A program made the position numbers and the translations under genes. 64,000 bases of DNA. Origin: Clitopilus passeckerianus. Lineage: Eukaryota > Basidiomycota > Agaricomycetes > Agaricales > Entolomataceae. The stretch covers positions 124,001-188,000 of the forward strand of contig CALYLX010000060.1 of NCBI GenBank assembly GCA_944990035.1, written 5' to 3'. Below the pieces are notes generated by a model that was not told the DNA's origin, did not search any database, and worked only from the letters and a program-made list of their open reading frames with translations. Below, in pieces: positions 1 through 11,337 of the stretch (position 1 is its first letter; every line of letters begins with the position of its first letter).

Positions 1-304
1 ACCATGATCTGCAAACCATCGCAAAGAAAGCAAGCGCAGGTAGTAGATTCTGTATCGGAAAACAACTGGTGGTGATGTGAATGCCGTAAGAACAATATCC
101 CGCGTCTGGTAGGGGGTCAGGTTTCCTTCCGCGGCTGATCATATCGGTGGTCAGGGCTTCCTCCCCAGTCACCTCAATACGAGCTATCTTTTTCATATAG
201 GGGAGGGCCGATTCGACACCATGAAGTTCGTTGGCATTTGTGTTGATATGTCCATTCCCAGCGAGATCTGATCTAATCTTGATCCGAATGTGGCTGTCCG
301 CCAT
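1..304 (-). pseudogene. C-terminal relic of F-box-like/LRR family protein (truncated, runs off left edge)
   Basis: A minus-strand frame stays open from the ATG at 304 to the window edge. The stretch containing ESALPYMKKIARIEVTGEE lines up with the C-terminal leucine-rich part of the intact family members in this window: EAVLPTMKRLTIVEIAG near 4700 and EAALPSLHRLVSAEVGG near 35960. The matching N-terminal two thirds (N-terminal module, F-box-like helix region, first LRRs) would have to lie to the right, but that space is occupied by the divergent TOK channel gene starting at 355. I infer a 5'-truncated copy. Alternatively it is the last exon of a rearranged gene. The continuation to the left is not visible. 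Confidence 0.5.
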
Positions 305-354
305 TGAGGTCATTCTAAAGGTCAGTAGCGGCTCCACTCCATGCATTCATAGCT

Positions 355-2457
355 ATGAACGACCCAGGACTTGACGGACCCATCCAGGATATCTCTACCA
401 GTGTCACACGAAATCTCAGAAGAAAACTATCCGATGAGACGACAGGCTCGGCAGCAGGCAGCACGGCAGCCGGAGAAATTCGCCATGAGCTAAAGGCAGA
501 CCAAGAGGAGGAAGACCTTGGGTTGTCACAGTCGACGTAAGTTTCTGTCAAACTTCGGCTGGCGAAAGAAATCATCTCATACGGCGAAGCATGTGGTGGT
601 TTACATCAACTGCATTTCCACTCATTGCCGGCACCTTTGGACCCCTGGCAAACCTCTTTTCAATATGTGCATTGGCACAGACGTGGCGAATTGAAATCGC
701 GGAGGGAAGCTCAGAGATACACGGAGAAAGAGTACCAGATCCACCGTGGTAAGCCGTTCTTTAAGCAGGCCTTCCTGAACGAACCTCACAGCCCCCAGGT
801 TACTCGCGTTGAATGCCGTCTCATTGGCGGCAGCATGCGTGGCGAACATATTCCTTCTACTCAACTTCGCTCATCGGGTACGATACTCTGTGGCGCAATC
901 CTTCACAATTATTCTCTGGTGAGTTACCCACTCTTCACCTTCCGTCATTGTCGCATGGACCGATGGCTCCACTAGGTATATCTCAGCCGTTCTCCTGATC
1001 ATTCCGCTGGGACGCACGCGAGAGCTCGTCATTCAACCAACAAACGATCACGCCTTCTCTCAGGCGTACTACTACGGCATCATAGCCGCAGCTCTATACA
1101 CCATCATTTCTACGCTATTGTTATGGAACGTACTTGGAGCCTGGCAGTTCAAAGCCTACCCAGCATCCTTCAATCCGCTTACGCTGCCCCAGAGAACCCT
1201 CATGCTCCAGACGGTATCATACACGCTATACCTTGCAATGGGAGCCGGCATATTCTCCGCTGCAGAAGGGTGGAACTATCTCGATGGTTTATACTGGTGC
1301 GACTATACGCTCCTCACGATCGGCCTGGGCAGCGACTTCTCTCCTTCAACCACACTCGGTCGAGGGTTATTGATCCCATACGCGGCTATTGGGATTATGA
1401 TGATTGGTCTCATTGTAGGGAGTGTTCGTGGGCTCGTATTGGAAAGAGGAAAACTGAAGGTGGGCAGAAGGGTATTGGGAAGACAGCGGGACAAACGGAT
1501 CGAGGAGATGAAACATCCTGATGCTGAGTGGAAGAAGCGAGAGTTTGAGGCGATGAGAAGGATTGAGAAGAAGTCGAAGCGGATTCAGCAATATTCAGCT
1601 CTAGGAACATCATTCCTGGCATACCTCATTCTCTGGTGCGGAGGTGCATTAGTCTTCTGGTTCACGGAGAAGGTATGACTTTCTCGCCGTACATCTGGCT
1701 ATTCCGACAACCTGATAAAATCATTTAGCGACCCCAACAGCTCACATATTTCCAAGCTCTCTACTTCGCTTATACCACCCTACTCACAGTAGGGTTCGGC
1801 GACATTTACCCTCAATCAAATTCCGGGAAACCCTTCTTTGTCGTATGGTCTCTCATGGCCGTTCCAACGGTCACTATCCTGATTTCGAACCTCGGCGAAA
1901 CGCTCGTGGATTTGTTGAAGGTTGGAACGATATGGATCGGTCAGAAGACCATTCTACCCGAGCACAACCACGAGAAGAAGAACAAGAATCAGAAGGAGAA
2001 AAAAGTTGAGGATAGCCTGAAGACTTCTCCTGAGGGCCGACGAAAACTTGACCCTTCGTGGAATCCGGAGAAGGAGGCTAGACGTGAGGGACTGGAGAAG
2101 GACGTGGAGCAGGTGGAGCATGCCGTTGAACGCGTTGAAGAGGAGCGAGGAGAGCCTCAAAGTCTGCTGGCGAGACTCGCTAGAGAGATCAGCAATGTCG
2201 CTAAGGATATCAACACTAACCCACCGAGGCAGTACGAATGGGATGAGTGGCAGAAGTTTCTTGGGCTCATTGGGCCTAAAGCGCTCAAATCGGCTATATC
2301 TACGGGGAAGGAGGATGGTGGAGAAGAAGTGGATTGGTCGTGGTTGGGAGACGACGGGCCATTGTTCAGCGCGATGACTGAGCCAGAGTGGGTTATGGAG
2401 GAGTTGTGCAGCCGCATGGAGAAGGAGATCGAGCGTAGGGAGTCTTCCCGTAGCTAG
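355..2457 (+). CDS. TOK-type outwardly rectifying potassium channel (8 TM, two pore loops)
   Basis: Predicted 628-aa fungal TOK1-like plasma-membrane K+ channel. Four introns with consistent phase (537-589, 749-798, 919-975, 1673-1728) join five exons. Visible in order: short acidic cytosolic N-terminus; TM1 (WWFTSTAFPLIAGTFGP); TM2 (LLALNAVSLAAACVANIF); TM3-TM4 around 980-1140; TM5; first selectivity filter TIGLGSD (about 1312-1335); TM6; TM7 (LGTSFLAYLILWCGG); second filter TVGFGD (about 1790); TM8. A long charged Lys/Glu-rich tail follows. Two pore domains after an 8-TM layout is diagnostic of TOK channels, which carry outward K+ current and set membrane potential in fungi. The start at 355 gives a good phase to exon 2. 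Length is normal for the family. Confidence 0.93.
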
Positions 2458-2969
2458 TACTTCCATCTTCAGGTGTTACTGTTTTCCATAATCTGGGTTT
2501 ATTTGAACGGTCATATCCAATATTGGATATTCCTGGTGGCTGCAAAACCAGCAGAATGATTGTATTCCGAATCCGCCGGAGCCGGAGTCGGACTTAATAA
2601 CCGTCCAAAATTAACAGAGACAAATAGCGGCCGATTGGCTTGGCGTTCGGCCTGCCTTCAAGTTGCCTTTACGGTTGACCTGTATCAATCAGACCGTTTT
2701 AACTTCATTACGCCGAGATGCCTCGACACATTCGTGTCACTTCGTGGCGGCTACAAGCTTATACAGGGTTATTATGCCAGAAAGAACCCTTATTACTGGA
2801 TTCACACTGGTCGGCGAATCAGCCCCAAATGTGTCAGCTTCCGGATGCGTCACCCTGTCTCAAAAGATTGAAACAAGAGGGCGGCATTGGCCAGTATTGG
2901 GCTTCATTCTTGCCTCCAGTCGCCCAGGTCTTTGCGATCTACTTCTATTATTGAGAGCTTCATGAAACT
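2458..2969. other. Intergenic region between TOK gene and 7TM gene
   Basis: About 510 bases that must hold the TOK terminator and the promoter of the next gene. Open stretches on the plus strand here do not resemble any family I know and lack coherent splice structure. No repeats or RNA genes seen. Confidence 0.5.
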
Positions 2970-4197
2970 ATGGGATGGTCGTTAGCTCGTGCTCACCTCT
3001 CGACTCTTTTTCTATCCTCGACCTTCTATGGTGCGAGGCGTATTGTTCCAGTTGATTATAGAGAATGCTAATCTGGAATAGGAATGAATATGGTGACTTT
3101 CTTCGCGACCATTCACCGCCTCATAATGGTCGATGGTCACCTCAAATCCTGGAAGCGTCTTAATATATTCATGACCGTGGCCGCCGTCCTTACTTTTGCC
3201 CTCTCATCCTTCGACATGGCGATCGTCTTGCAATTCAGCATCAAGTATTTCATCGATCACACACCTGCTGCTACTCGGAAGGTCGACGGCCTGGCAAATT
3301 GGTGGGGGGTAACGGAATACTCCAATCTCGTCATACTGACCTTCCTCGGGGATGCCGTGTTGGTAAGGCCTTGTATTCCCATCCTGTACACTGGATTCTT
3401 AACATAGACTAAACAGATATTCAGAGTTTGGATACTATGGGGCCACAGCTTGAAAATGATTGCTATTCCCGTCGCGTTCGGTTTGGTGCGAACAGGTGTG
3501 GAGGTTATGTCTGGGTCTTCCTGCTCGAGTCTGACGGTCGATAGGGTGTGGGATTGCCGTGCCAATTCTAACCAAGAAAACTTATGATCAACCAATACAC
3601 CCAACAATCCAACCATTCGTTACTACCTTCCTCGTTCTGACACTCGTAGTGAACGTGATATCCTCGACGCTCATCGTCTACCGTATATGGGCAATACACC
3701 AAGAGTCCAAGCAATGGCATGTGTCAAATAATTACGAAGACCCTTTTTATCGCGCCATGCGAGTCACAATCGAAGCAGGCGTAATATACGTCATCTCTTT
3801 GGTAGTACTCCTAGTTGCCTACCTCTGTGAATACCCCCTAGTGATCCCTGTTTCCCGCATCGTGAGTGCCTGGCTTCTGCCTTTTCTGCTCTATCCTTAC
3901 TCAACCCCACCAGACCCTACAATTAGTTGTATGTCAACTCTGTCCCTTTCTAATTTTCTGCAGCTGAAGGTTCATTGCTAGGGAATAACATTCAACCTAG
4001 TAATCATCCATAGCGCCCGAACGAATGACCAACACCAAGAGGTAGTATCCTCTCTCGGTAGCCCAAGCAATCGGCCACCAGTATCTGTCAACATGGAGGT
4101 GACTGTTGAACGAGACCCACCTGAGGAACCACCTCGACAAAACCGGGCTCGAACGAATTCTCAGTGGGAGAAAGCGCGATGTTCATGGGCACCCTGA
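2970..4197 (+). CDS. Basidiomycete multi-pass (7TM-like) integral membrane protein
   Basis: Five exons in consistent phase (2970-3030, 3082-3362, 3417-3480, 3545-3861, 3982-4197) give about 312 aa. Hydrophobic helices follow one another: STLFLSSTFYGMNMVTFFA, a helix near 3165-3245, FLGDAVLIFRVWILWG, IAIPVAFGCGIAVPI, FVTTFLVLTLVVNVISSTL, VIYVISLVVLLVAYL and GITFNLVIIHSA. The conserved GDAVL-RVW-WG signature and the final GI-F-L-II helix match a large, functionally uncharacterised membrane family that is highly expanded in Agaricomycetes. The tail is short, polar and cytosolic. The third donor (GTTTGG at 3481) is weak but is the one that keeps frame. No ligand or pathway can be inferred. Confidence 0.72.
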
Positions 4198-4380
4198 TGC
4201 AAGTCATGATATGACTTGTAGACGACACTGATGGCAATTTTCACGATATCATATACATGAACACGCTGTGGATATACATGAAATAATATACACATGATAT
4301 AGAAGGGTTTCGTAAAACGTCGTCAGATAGAAGAAAAGTGATTCAGAAACATGAAATATAATAATGTTCATCGTAGTAAA

Positions 4381-6274
4381 CTATGCCTGATCGCTGACCC
4401 ACCAGCCTGGACGAGTTGAGACGAAGAAGAAAATATCCCGCAACGACGCGACCGCCCTGGCATACTCGGCATCCCAACTTTGTACAGTAGGCCCGTGCAT
4501 ACTAATCGACCTCCAATGGGTGACTTTGAGAGCATCCGTCAATCCTTTCAAGAAAGTCGGAGTCGGGTGGTGAACGTAGATGCTGCAATTCGCCATTATC
4601 TCGTCCTCTTCTTCACTTGGGGGCTTAAGTTTCCTCGTCAAGGCCGCTGTGGTCACGAGGCTCCCTGCGATCTCAACGATTGTGAGTCGCTTCATTGTAG
4701 GAAGGACGGCCTCAAAGGCGAGTTCCTCATCGGGTGATGATTTTGGGAAAGATGACTTCGTGATTAGAATGGTGTCGAGGGTTGGTGCGGCTATGGAGAG
4801 GAAATCGAGCAGATCTTGGTTGCTAAGCCCCATGATATCGTGGAGTGCAAGGCTTCTCAGAACTGGGGCCGTTGGAGAGACGAAGAGTTGGAGCTGCGCA
4901 GGCAGGAGATGGCCGCTCTTGAGTTCTAGCTTTTCTAGCCTCCGATGACGGCTTTGCCTTATAGGCTGAGATGATACACTGAATAAAAGTCAATAAGAGT
5001 TGTGACCATCTGGGGACTGCATGGACTCACGGTATGTTGCTCCTACCCCAACGAACCACTGAAAGCCGACGTAGCTTCTTCCAACCCGTCATCGCATCAA
5101 GGATGTCGTCAAAAGTAACATCATCATTCGTATACATGTTGAAGGGGTATGGTTTGAAGAGCGAGAAGCGCTCAACTTCTCGAAGATGACGAAGGGACGG
5201 AGCCAGGGATCGGAAGAGTGGTCTGGATATGTCGCATACACGGGTATTGCTTGCTAGCTTCAAGATATACCCAAAGGCCCTCCTGTCTTCCTCTTTGAAA
5301 TATTCATAGTGATATCGCGAGTTGCCGAAGTCGGTGGTTCTGAAGTTTCGAATAAAACGGGCCAGATCTGGGCGTTTCTCGAGAGAGTGAGCGATTGGGG
5401 CTGGGTCACCAATTTGGATTGAGGAGTCCTCCCCAATAGACTCAAAAAAGAGTTCAATTAGGGGAAGCCACGACCTCTGGACAACGGCGAGATTTAGAAG
5501 CGCGGACCTCCAACGAGAGCTGGTTCTGTTGATACAAAATTCCGCTATCTCGCGCAGGATGGCAATGGGGAGTTCGGGGAACGGAGGTCGAGATTGTTTA
5601 ATAGGCAGGACTCGGACCTCCTGGACAGGTATACAATTTGACACACGAGGTGTCAGGCTTGGGTCGCCGATATTGGCACTCGAGCATTGGAGGTACAAGG
5701 ATATAGCGTGATTAGTTTCATCCGTGGGGTACGTGCGATCGTACCCTACCTTGAGGTTCCCGGACGCAGCAGCAAGGCTCAATTCGCTCCCCAGCTCGAA
5801 CACAGGGGCTGTTCCTGGGAGCAGCACAGAAAGGTAGCAGAGAATGGTACATATTGGGCGTGGCCGAATGTCCGACTGCAGGATCTCTGAGTGGGTGTGA
5901 TGAGAAGCTGAGCTCCGCCTCCGATGTAGCCAGTTCCGCGTCTTGAAACGAGGAAGCATCGTTGGAAGTGGCTTGCTTTCAACCGAAAAACCTTTCGGCC
6001 TGCGAGGTCCAACACAGTCATCGATTGCCTAGAAGCCATGTCAACTCGCGTCCGGCTGAGTAGAGAGAGGTCGTACCAAGTCATGGAAGCTTGAGCTCTC
6101 GTTATACACAATAACTAGCCTGATCCCTGAAAACGACAGGTGTGTCTGCCCATCCAGTATAATAGAGAAGATGGAGGTATGAGCATTAGGTCGGTGGTCC
6201 TTGGTGAGCGAGCTTGAATAGGTGTTGATACTGAGCCAGAAGGAGGGCTCGTCCAACCGGATTCGTTGTTCCAT
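4381..6274 (-). CDS. F-box-like/leucine-rich protein with conserved N-terminal module (intact)
   Basis: Three exons (6274-6077, 6028-5031, 4978-4381) in consistent phase encode about 597 aa. Residues about 10-66 form an N-terminal module (SFWLSINTYSS ... SIILDGQTHLSFSGIRLVIVYNES) shared with the paralogue at 35598-37500 and the two decayed copies at 7-11 kb. Near the middle, ELPIAILREIAEFCINRT ... ALLNLAVVQRSWLPLIELF resembles a degenerate F-box (LP-x-x-I ... L--V-r-W). The second half has leucine-rich repeat units (LEKLELKSGHL, LRSLALHDI, LLDFLSIAAPTL). F-box proteins usually recruit substrates to SCF ubiquitin ligases; that role is inferred here. An alternative in-frame start is at 6385; MEQRIR at 6274 best matches the paralogues. 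Confidence 0.72.
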
Positions 6275-7091
6275 AGTGCGACGATTATCGAGCCTGGGTG
6301 TCCCTACAGGTCCAGTGCAAGGTAAAGGATTACTGGTGCAGAGTTCGGTCTTCAATGACACAGTGCTCTGGGCGAGCTGGTACACTCCAGGACGGCATGG
6401 CGGACATGTATGTTATATGGGAGAGAGCACCCGGTGTCTGCTAATGTTCCGTCACGGCTAAGGAACCCAAAACTCGGGTCCGGCTTGATGCCGCCACTGT
6501 ATGTGTCTCTGGTGTGCCAGTATGCCTTCGAAGCAGCGCCACTAACCATGGTCCCCATGAATGATCTGGTCACCTTGGATGCTCATGAGTGATGGTAGAG
6601 TCAGAAATGTTAGCAAATGAGCTTCCACCGACGCGCCTTCATTAGACTGATGAGTTGACAAATTGCTTGCTTGTGGTGCAACTTCATTTGAATATAGATG
6701 TGCTAGCTGGGAGATTGTGCCCTCAAACCGCGTTGTGACCTCAAGAATCATTGCTCGAGCTTAGAAGCTTGAGATCTTTAGAACGAGGAGACATCCATGG
6801 GGCTCCCATCATCGCCTTTCACCGATCAAACATCCAGTTGCGGATCCAGCTATCCACGTCTGGTAAATGATTTTCATGTGAAGTATGGTCCCTGATTCCC
6901 TGGTGGAGGTTCGAAGGCAGTATCTTCCATGGATCATTCTCTTAGAACTCATCCAAATTAGAACACGATCCCTAGGTGGAAAGCGATTGTCTGGATATCA
7001 CAAGTCAAACAACTACGAATACCAGTACAAAGCCGCTATGTAGGTTTCCAAGGTCACCCCCCATCCTATTGCCTGTCAGGCCTTGGGTCGA
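6275..7091. other. Intergenic region; right part duplicated at about 8825-9023
   Basis: About 820 bases upstream of the intact F-box-like gene. The right-hand part (about 6895-7091) is recognisably similar to about 8825-9023, for example tggaggttcgaaggcagtat versus tggagggtcgaaggctgcat, and both end at the stop codon of a decayed F-box-like copy. So the tandem duplication includes 3' flanking DNA. The left part shows no supportable gene. Confidence 0.55.
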
Positions 7092-8671
7092 CTAGTTGTC
7101 CGGACCGTATATACTAAGGTGGATACCTCTTCTGGCAGCTACTGCTGGGGCTCTCGTCTTAAGCTCCACTATCATGGGGTCCTCGGGTCCATCGACGATA
7201 TCAATGCGAATCCGCCTCCAGTTTGTGTCTTCTAGCGCTTCAGGTAGACCCTTCAAGAACTCAGGATGGATGTCGAAGAGATGGGCATGTGAGCGGGATT
7301 TAGCATGGTCGGGTGCAGGTCCTTGGCGATCAGTACACTGTGCGTAACTTCAACTTCTCCTGCTACGACGAGCCTACTCAATAAGGGCATGTGAGGAAGT
7401 GCCACTTCAATTGCCGATGGTGCACCTTTATCACACCATAACCTACAATCCCTGAGCGAGAAAAAGCGTAGTCGAACTGACCGACAGAAGAAACTTGAGG
7501 AGTCCAGCGCCACCGAGGTTCGTGATCTGCACCCAGGTCATTGACCTTAACCTGGGGCTATAGAACCGTGCTAGTTGAGATCGAGAAAGACGTCCATTTC
7601 CAAGAGTCAGCTTCTCCAAAGATAGAGATGCTGGGACAGTTGATACCTAAGAGCATCAATCCTAGTGTGAGACCATTAAATTACCGAGCTTACCTCGGCG
7701 TCGGCTCCTATATTACTAGAATTGTGAGGATTTTAATTGATGTGAAACCAGCCCCCACAATGACTCCTGAAGCCCCGTGAAGTCCACTGGCGCTAACTGT
7801 CGAATGTTTTTCCTCCTGGTATAATGGGGCGTCATCATATGCAGATATAAGCCTCCCAGAGTTTGGCTGGCGCATTAAAGTGCGAAGCAATTACGGTTAC
7901 GGTCGCAGCACTGTTCGGACCTGTGTCGATTTCAAAAAACTCGAAGATTAGTTCCGATAGCTCGGACCATAATTTCCAGACAAGAGAATATCCCAGAAGA
8001 TCCTGCTTCCACGTGGACTGCGGCCAGGTCGTGTCGATGGTATAGGAGATAATAGATTTCAGAATGTGCATGGGAAGCTTGGCCGTAGGATCGGTATTCC
8101 TGGGCAGAGGAAAACACGCAGGGAGTACCCCCTGAGGTGGGTGAAAGTAAAGTCGGTACGATCATCATTCGCGTACTCGAGACAAAGGTGTACTCCAGGT
8201 TTCGAACCAGACAGCGCGATGGTCTGTGCGAAGATGATACGATGAGGCGCCGGTTCATCCGGTCGCTTCGTATTCCATGGCTCTAGCTTGTACGTGTACC
8301 ATCCGGATTCATTGGTAGAACGGATAAGTTCAAACACGAGCTCAAGCTCTCGTATCTTCGGTCGACGGTAACCGGGCTTCTGATAGCCTTGGTCCATCTA
8401 GAGTTGGGCCGCCTATGATGTGGCTCGATGCTGGCAACCTTTTCATAGGGAGGTTAATTTTTACAACTCGGAAGAAGATGGAAGAGCGTACTGAACCGAT
8501 ACAGGTGGATGAATCCCTAGAGGCGATGAGAACGCATACTACAGAGAAAACCTCGACCGCCGTGTCATATAAGATAACCGACATAGTGCATTTTAGTTGC
8601 GTCCGAGGCACCGGGGTTGAATAGTCGACCCATGAATTAAAGCTGATCCAATGGCTCCTGGTAGCCTCCAT
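7092..8671 (-). pseudogene. Decayed F-box-like/LRR family copy B1
   Basis: Fragments in changing frames match the intact paralogues in order. From 8671: SHWISFNSWVDYS ... MSVILYDTAVEV (N-terminal module); about 8397-8110: ELELVFEL ... KPGVHLCLEYANDD; about 8070: LPMHILKSIISYTIDTT and GYSLVWKLWSEL (F-box-like); then QPNSGRLISAYDDAP; then LRR pieces LEKLTLGNGRLS and IEVALPHMPLLSRLVVAGE; ending APAVAARRGIHLSIYGPDN and TAG at 7092. At least two frameshifts are visible (about 8100-8120 and about 7870-7890). Compared with copy B2 about 250-300 bases of the first LRR region near 7707 are missing. No single spliced reading frame can be built, so it is called a pseudogene. Confidence 0.75.
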
Positions 8672-9023
8672 AATATCGTGCAAATCTCCAGTGTCCAAAG
8701 CAAGCGTGGTGGAGGAAGCAAGCGCTTGCTCACTAGCACTGCTCGCACAGCCACATTTCACAACTGCTCGTCTCCTTGCAAATCTCAGCACCAATAACGC
8801 ACTCGGTAAGTGACAGTAACAGATCCCCAGTGGAGGGTCGAAGGCTGCATCTTCCACTCCCCAAAACTCACCCAAATCAGAAGACGATCCCCGTGCGAAA
8901 GACAGATGTCCGAATGTTATGAACCAAGCATCTATCATGATTACCAGTATAGAGTCGCTATTTACAGAGGTATCCCTCCATCGTCGTCTCCATCTTATTG
9001 CCTGATGGGCCTTATATCCACTA

Positions 9024-10899
9024 TTAGTTCAAAATATATACATCAAGGTAAATGCCTCTGGCAGCTACCGCTAAGGCTCTTTCCCTGAGTTCCATGATTA
9101 AGAGATCCCCATCTGCACCGATGATATCAACTCCTCCCAGTTTGTGTCTTTGAGAACCTCAGGTAGACCTTCAAGAAGTCTGAATGAGTTTTTCCAAGAC
9201 GGGCATATGAAGGGGATCTAGCACGGTCAGGCGCAGGTCGCTTGGCAGTCAAGATCTTGTGCGTAAGTTCCTCTCCCGCCACCTCGACCCGACCAACGCC
9301 GGCATGTGAGGAGGTGCCGTCTCAATTGCCAATGGCTGACCTTCATCACGCCACAATTTGAAATTGAGCGAGAAAGATAGTAGAGTCGAACCAACCGACA
9401 GAAGAAACGCGAGGAGTTCAGTGTCTTTGAGGGTGGTGATGTGCGACAATGTCATTGAACTCAATCTGGGACTGTAGCACCGCGCTATAATAGCTGAGCT
9501 CCAGAAAGGGGTCCATTCGCGAGCGTGAGCTCCTCCAAGGAGGGAAATGCGGCAACCATTGGCAACTGAGATTATCAGTCCCAGCCTGAGACCATCAGAA
9601 TACTGAACTAACCACTTCATCTCCTGTATTGCTAGAAAAAGTACAGATTAATCGGGCCTAAAATTCGTGTTCATAAGCCATGCTCACATGTGTGGAATCG
9701 GTGAATTCCACTGCGCCAAAGTCAACTTGACCAGTTTATCCCAGGTCGTTATTGAGAGAATTTCGTCCAGCATCTACCACAACCCTTCTGGCACTTCCAG
9801 AAGGCTGGCAATGTACCCTCAAGACTCGAAGAGTATTCAACTTGCCAGTCACTAAGAGATTTGCGCGTAAATGTTCGGATGTTCTGGAGCAGCGGGAGCA
9901 GTTCCTTCAGTTCGTGAACGGACGCCTTGAGAATCGTGAGCGTTTTGATCGATGTGAGTCCAGCCCGCACAATGATTCGCGAAACCTTATGAAGCTCGCT
10001 GGCGCTAAGTGTCGAGAGGATTGGTATCGAGAGGAATAGCCCTCAGTTCAAGATGACATCATTGATTGCGGCTATAAGCTTTCCAAGGTTTGGCCGGTGC
10101 AGTAATTTGTGAGCAATGGCGGATACGGTCGGAGGACTTTGACTGATGGTGGTTGCGAAAATCTCGAAGACCATGTCAGATAGGCCGGACCATGACTTCC
10201 GGACCCGGGAATATTCCAGGAGATCTCGCTTCCACTCGTGCTGCGTCGTGTCGATAGCATAAAAAACAATAGCTCTCAGAATGTGCATGGGAAGGTTAAC
10301 AATGGCCGCGGGATGATTGGTATCCCTACGTAGGGGGAGCGAGTAGTTCTGGAGGTAGGGTATGGGGATAATGAGGCGATCAAGGCGATCGGTATTCTCA
10401 TACTCGAGACGGAGATGTGCGCCAGGTTTTGACTTAGACAGCGCAATGGTCTGTGCGGAGGTGGCACGGTGCCGGGCACCCGTTCATCTGGTCGCTTGGT
10501 ATTCCGTGGCTTCAGCGTGCATGCGTACATGCCAAGTTTACCGATATGGTCGGCTAGTTCGAACACAAGGTCGAGCACTGGTAGTTCTGGCTGATGATGG
10601 CTGGGTTCCTGATAATCTTGGGCTGACCTGGAATTTGGCTGGCTACGATGGTGCTCATTGCGTGTCACCTTTTCATGGGTAGATTAACTTTATTAACTAA
10701 GAACCATAGCAAGAACTTACTATTCCGAGATAATCCGGTAAATGCTCGCAGGCGATGACCACGCGTACCGCAAAGAGGCGACCGCTGCGTCATCTAGGAT
10801 AACCGATATGGTAAACTTTAGCTGCGTCTCCTTCCACGCAGAGATCGAATAGTTAGTCGAGGAGCTGAAGCTGGTCCTATGGCTCCCGGAAGTCTCCAT
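9024..10899 (-). pseudogene. Decayed F-box-like/LRR family copy B2
   Basis: Tandem partner of the copy at 7092-8671. Blocks in order: METSGSHRTSFSSSTNYS ... FTISVILDDAA (N-terminal module, from 10899); LDLVFELADHIGKL ... NTKRPDE; after a frame change near 10470, SKPGAHLRLEYENTDRL; LPMHILRAIVFYAIDTT and LLEYSRVRKSWSGL (F-box-like); HKLLHRPNLGKLI; TSIKTLTILKASVHELKELL; FPSLEELTLANGPLSGAQLL; SMTLSHITTLKDTELLAFLL; ending ALAVAARGIYLDVYILN with TAA at 9024. Frame breaks lie at different places from copy B1 (about 10470 and about 9480). It is a pseudogene unless cryptic introns remove every break. Confidence 0.75.
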
Positions 10900-10908
10900 A
10901 AACGCCAA

Positions 10909-11337
10909 GCACTAGATTAGGTGAAGTCGTATATGAAAGGGTCAGAGAAACTGCAGGAGTCAAGCACAGCCCCAGTTCAGAACTGCACTGGCACATGCTC
11001 CGACTCCTCTGCCAGTGACAGGTAGTGAATACAGAACCGATATCGTCCCTAATAGAGACCCAGGCGACAGTCTCTTTCTTATCGGTTTAGGGGCAAAAAG
11101 ACGAACAGAGGGCAATGCCTTCTCTTTGTCCTAATTGCTCCAGAAGGCCACTGGGACAGGCGGAAGAGGTTTCTCCTTCAAATTCACCAGCTCCAATAGG
11201 TTTGAAGCGCCGGAACAGTGACGAATGAAGTTCTATAGGTAATTCAATACTCTCGAAGGCACCTATTCCGACGAGACAGGTATCCAACACAATAAGCAGA
11301 AATAAATTACAACATCTCTCAGCCGGCCATCCTAGCG
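10909..11337. other. Intergenic region between decayed F-box-like copy and next LRR gene
   Basis: About 430 bases with no supportable gene. It contains degenerate sequence 5' of copy B2 (about 10960-11030) and the 3' flank of the gene ending at 11338. Confidence 0.4.

Larger units (their letters stand above)
6890..10910. repeat. Diverged direct tandem duplication of an F-box-like gene with 3' flank
   Basis: Two head-to-tail units, about 6890-8824 and about 8825-10910, each hold one decayed minus-strand F-box-like gene plus its 3' flank. The offset between equivalent points is about 1.93 kb at the 3' end (stops 7092 and 9024) and about 2.23 kb at the 5' end (ATGs 8671 and 10899), because the left unit lost an internal segment. 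The 350 bases between the copies (8672-9023) are duplicated flank with no other gene. Confidence 0.7.

Noticed and set aside
1954..2466. 170-codon minus-strand open frame opposite the TOK tail
   Set aside because: Antisense shadow of the well-supported charged C-terminal exon; no family resemblance.
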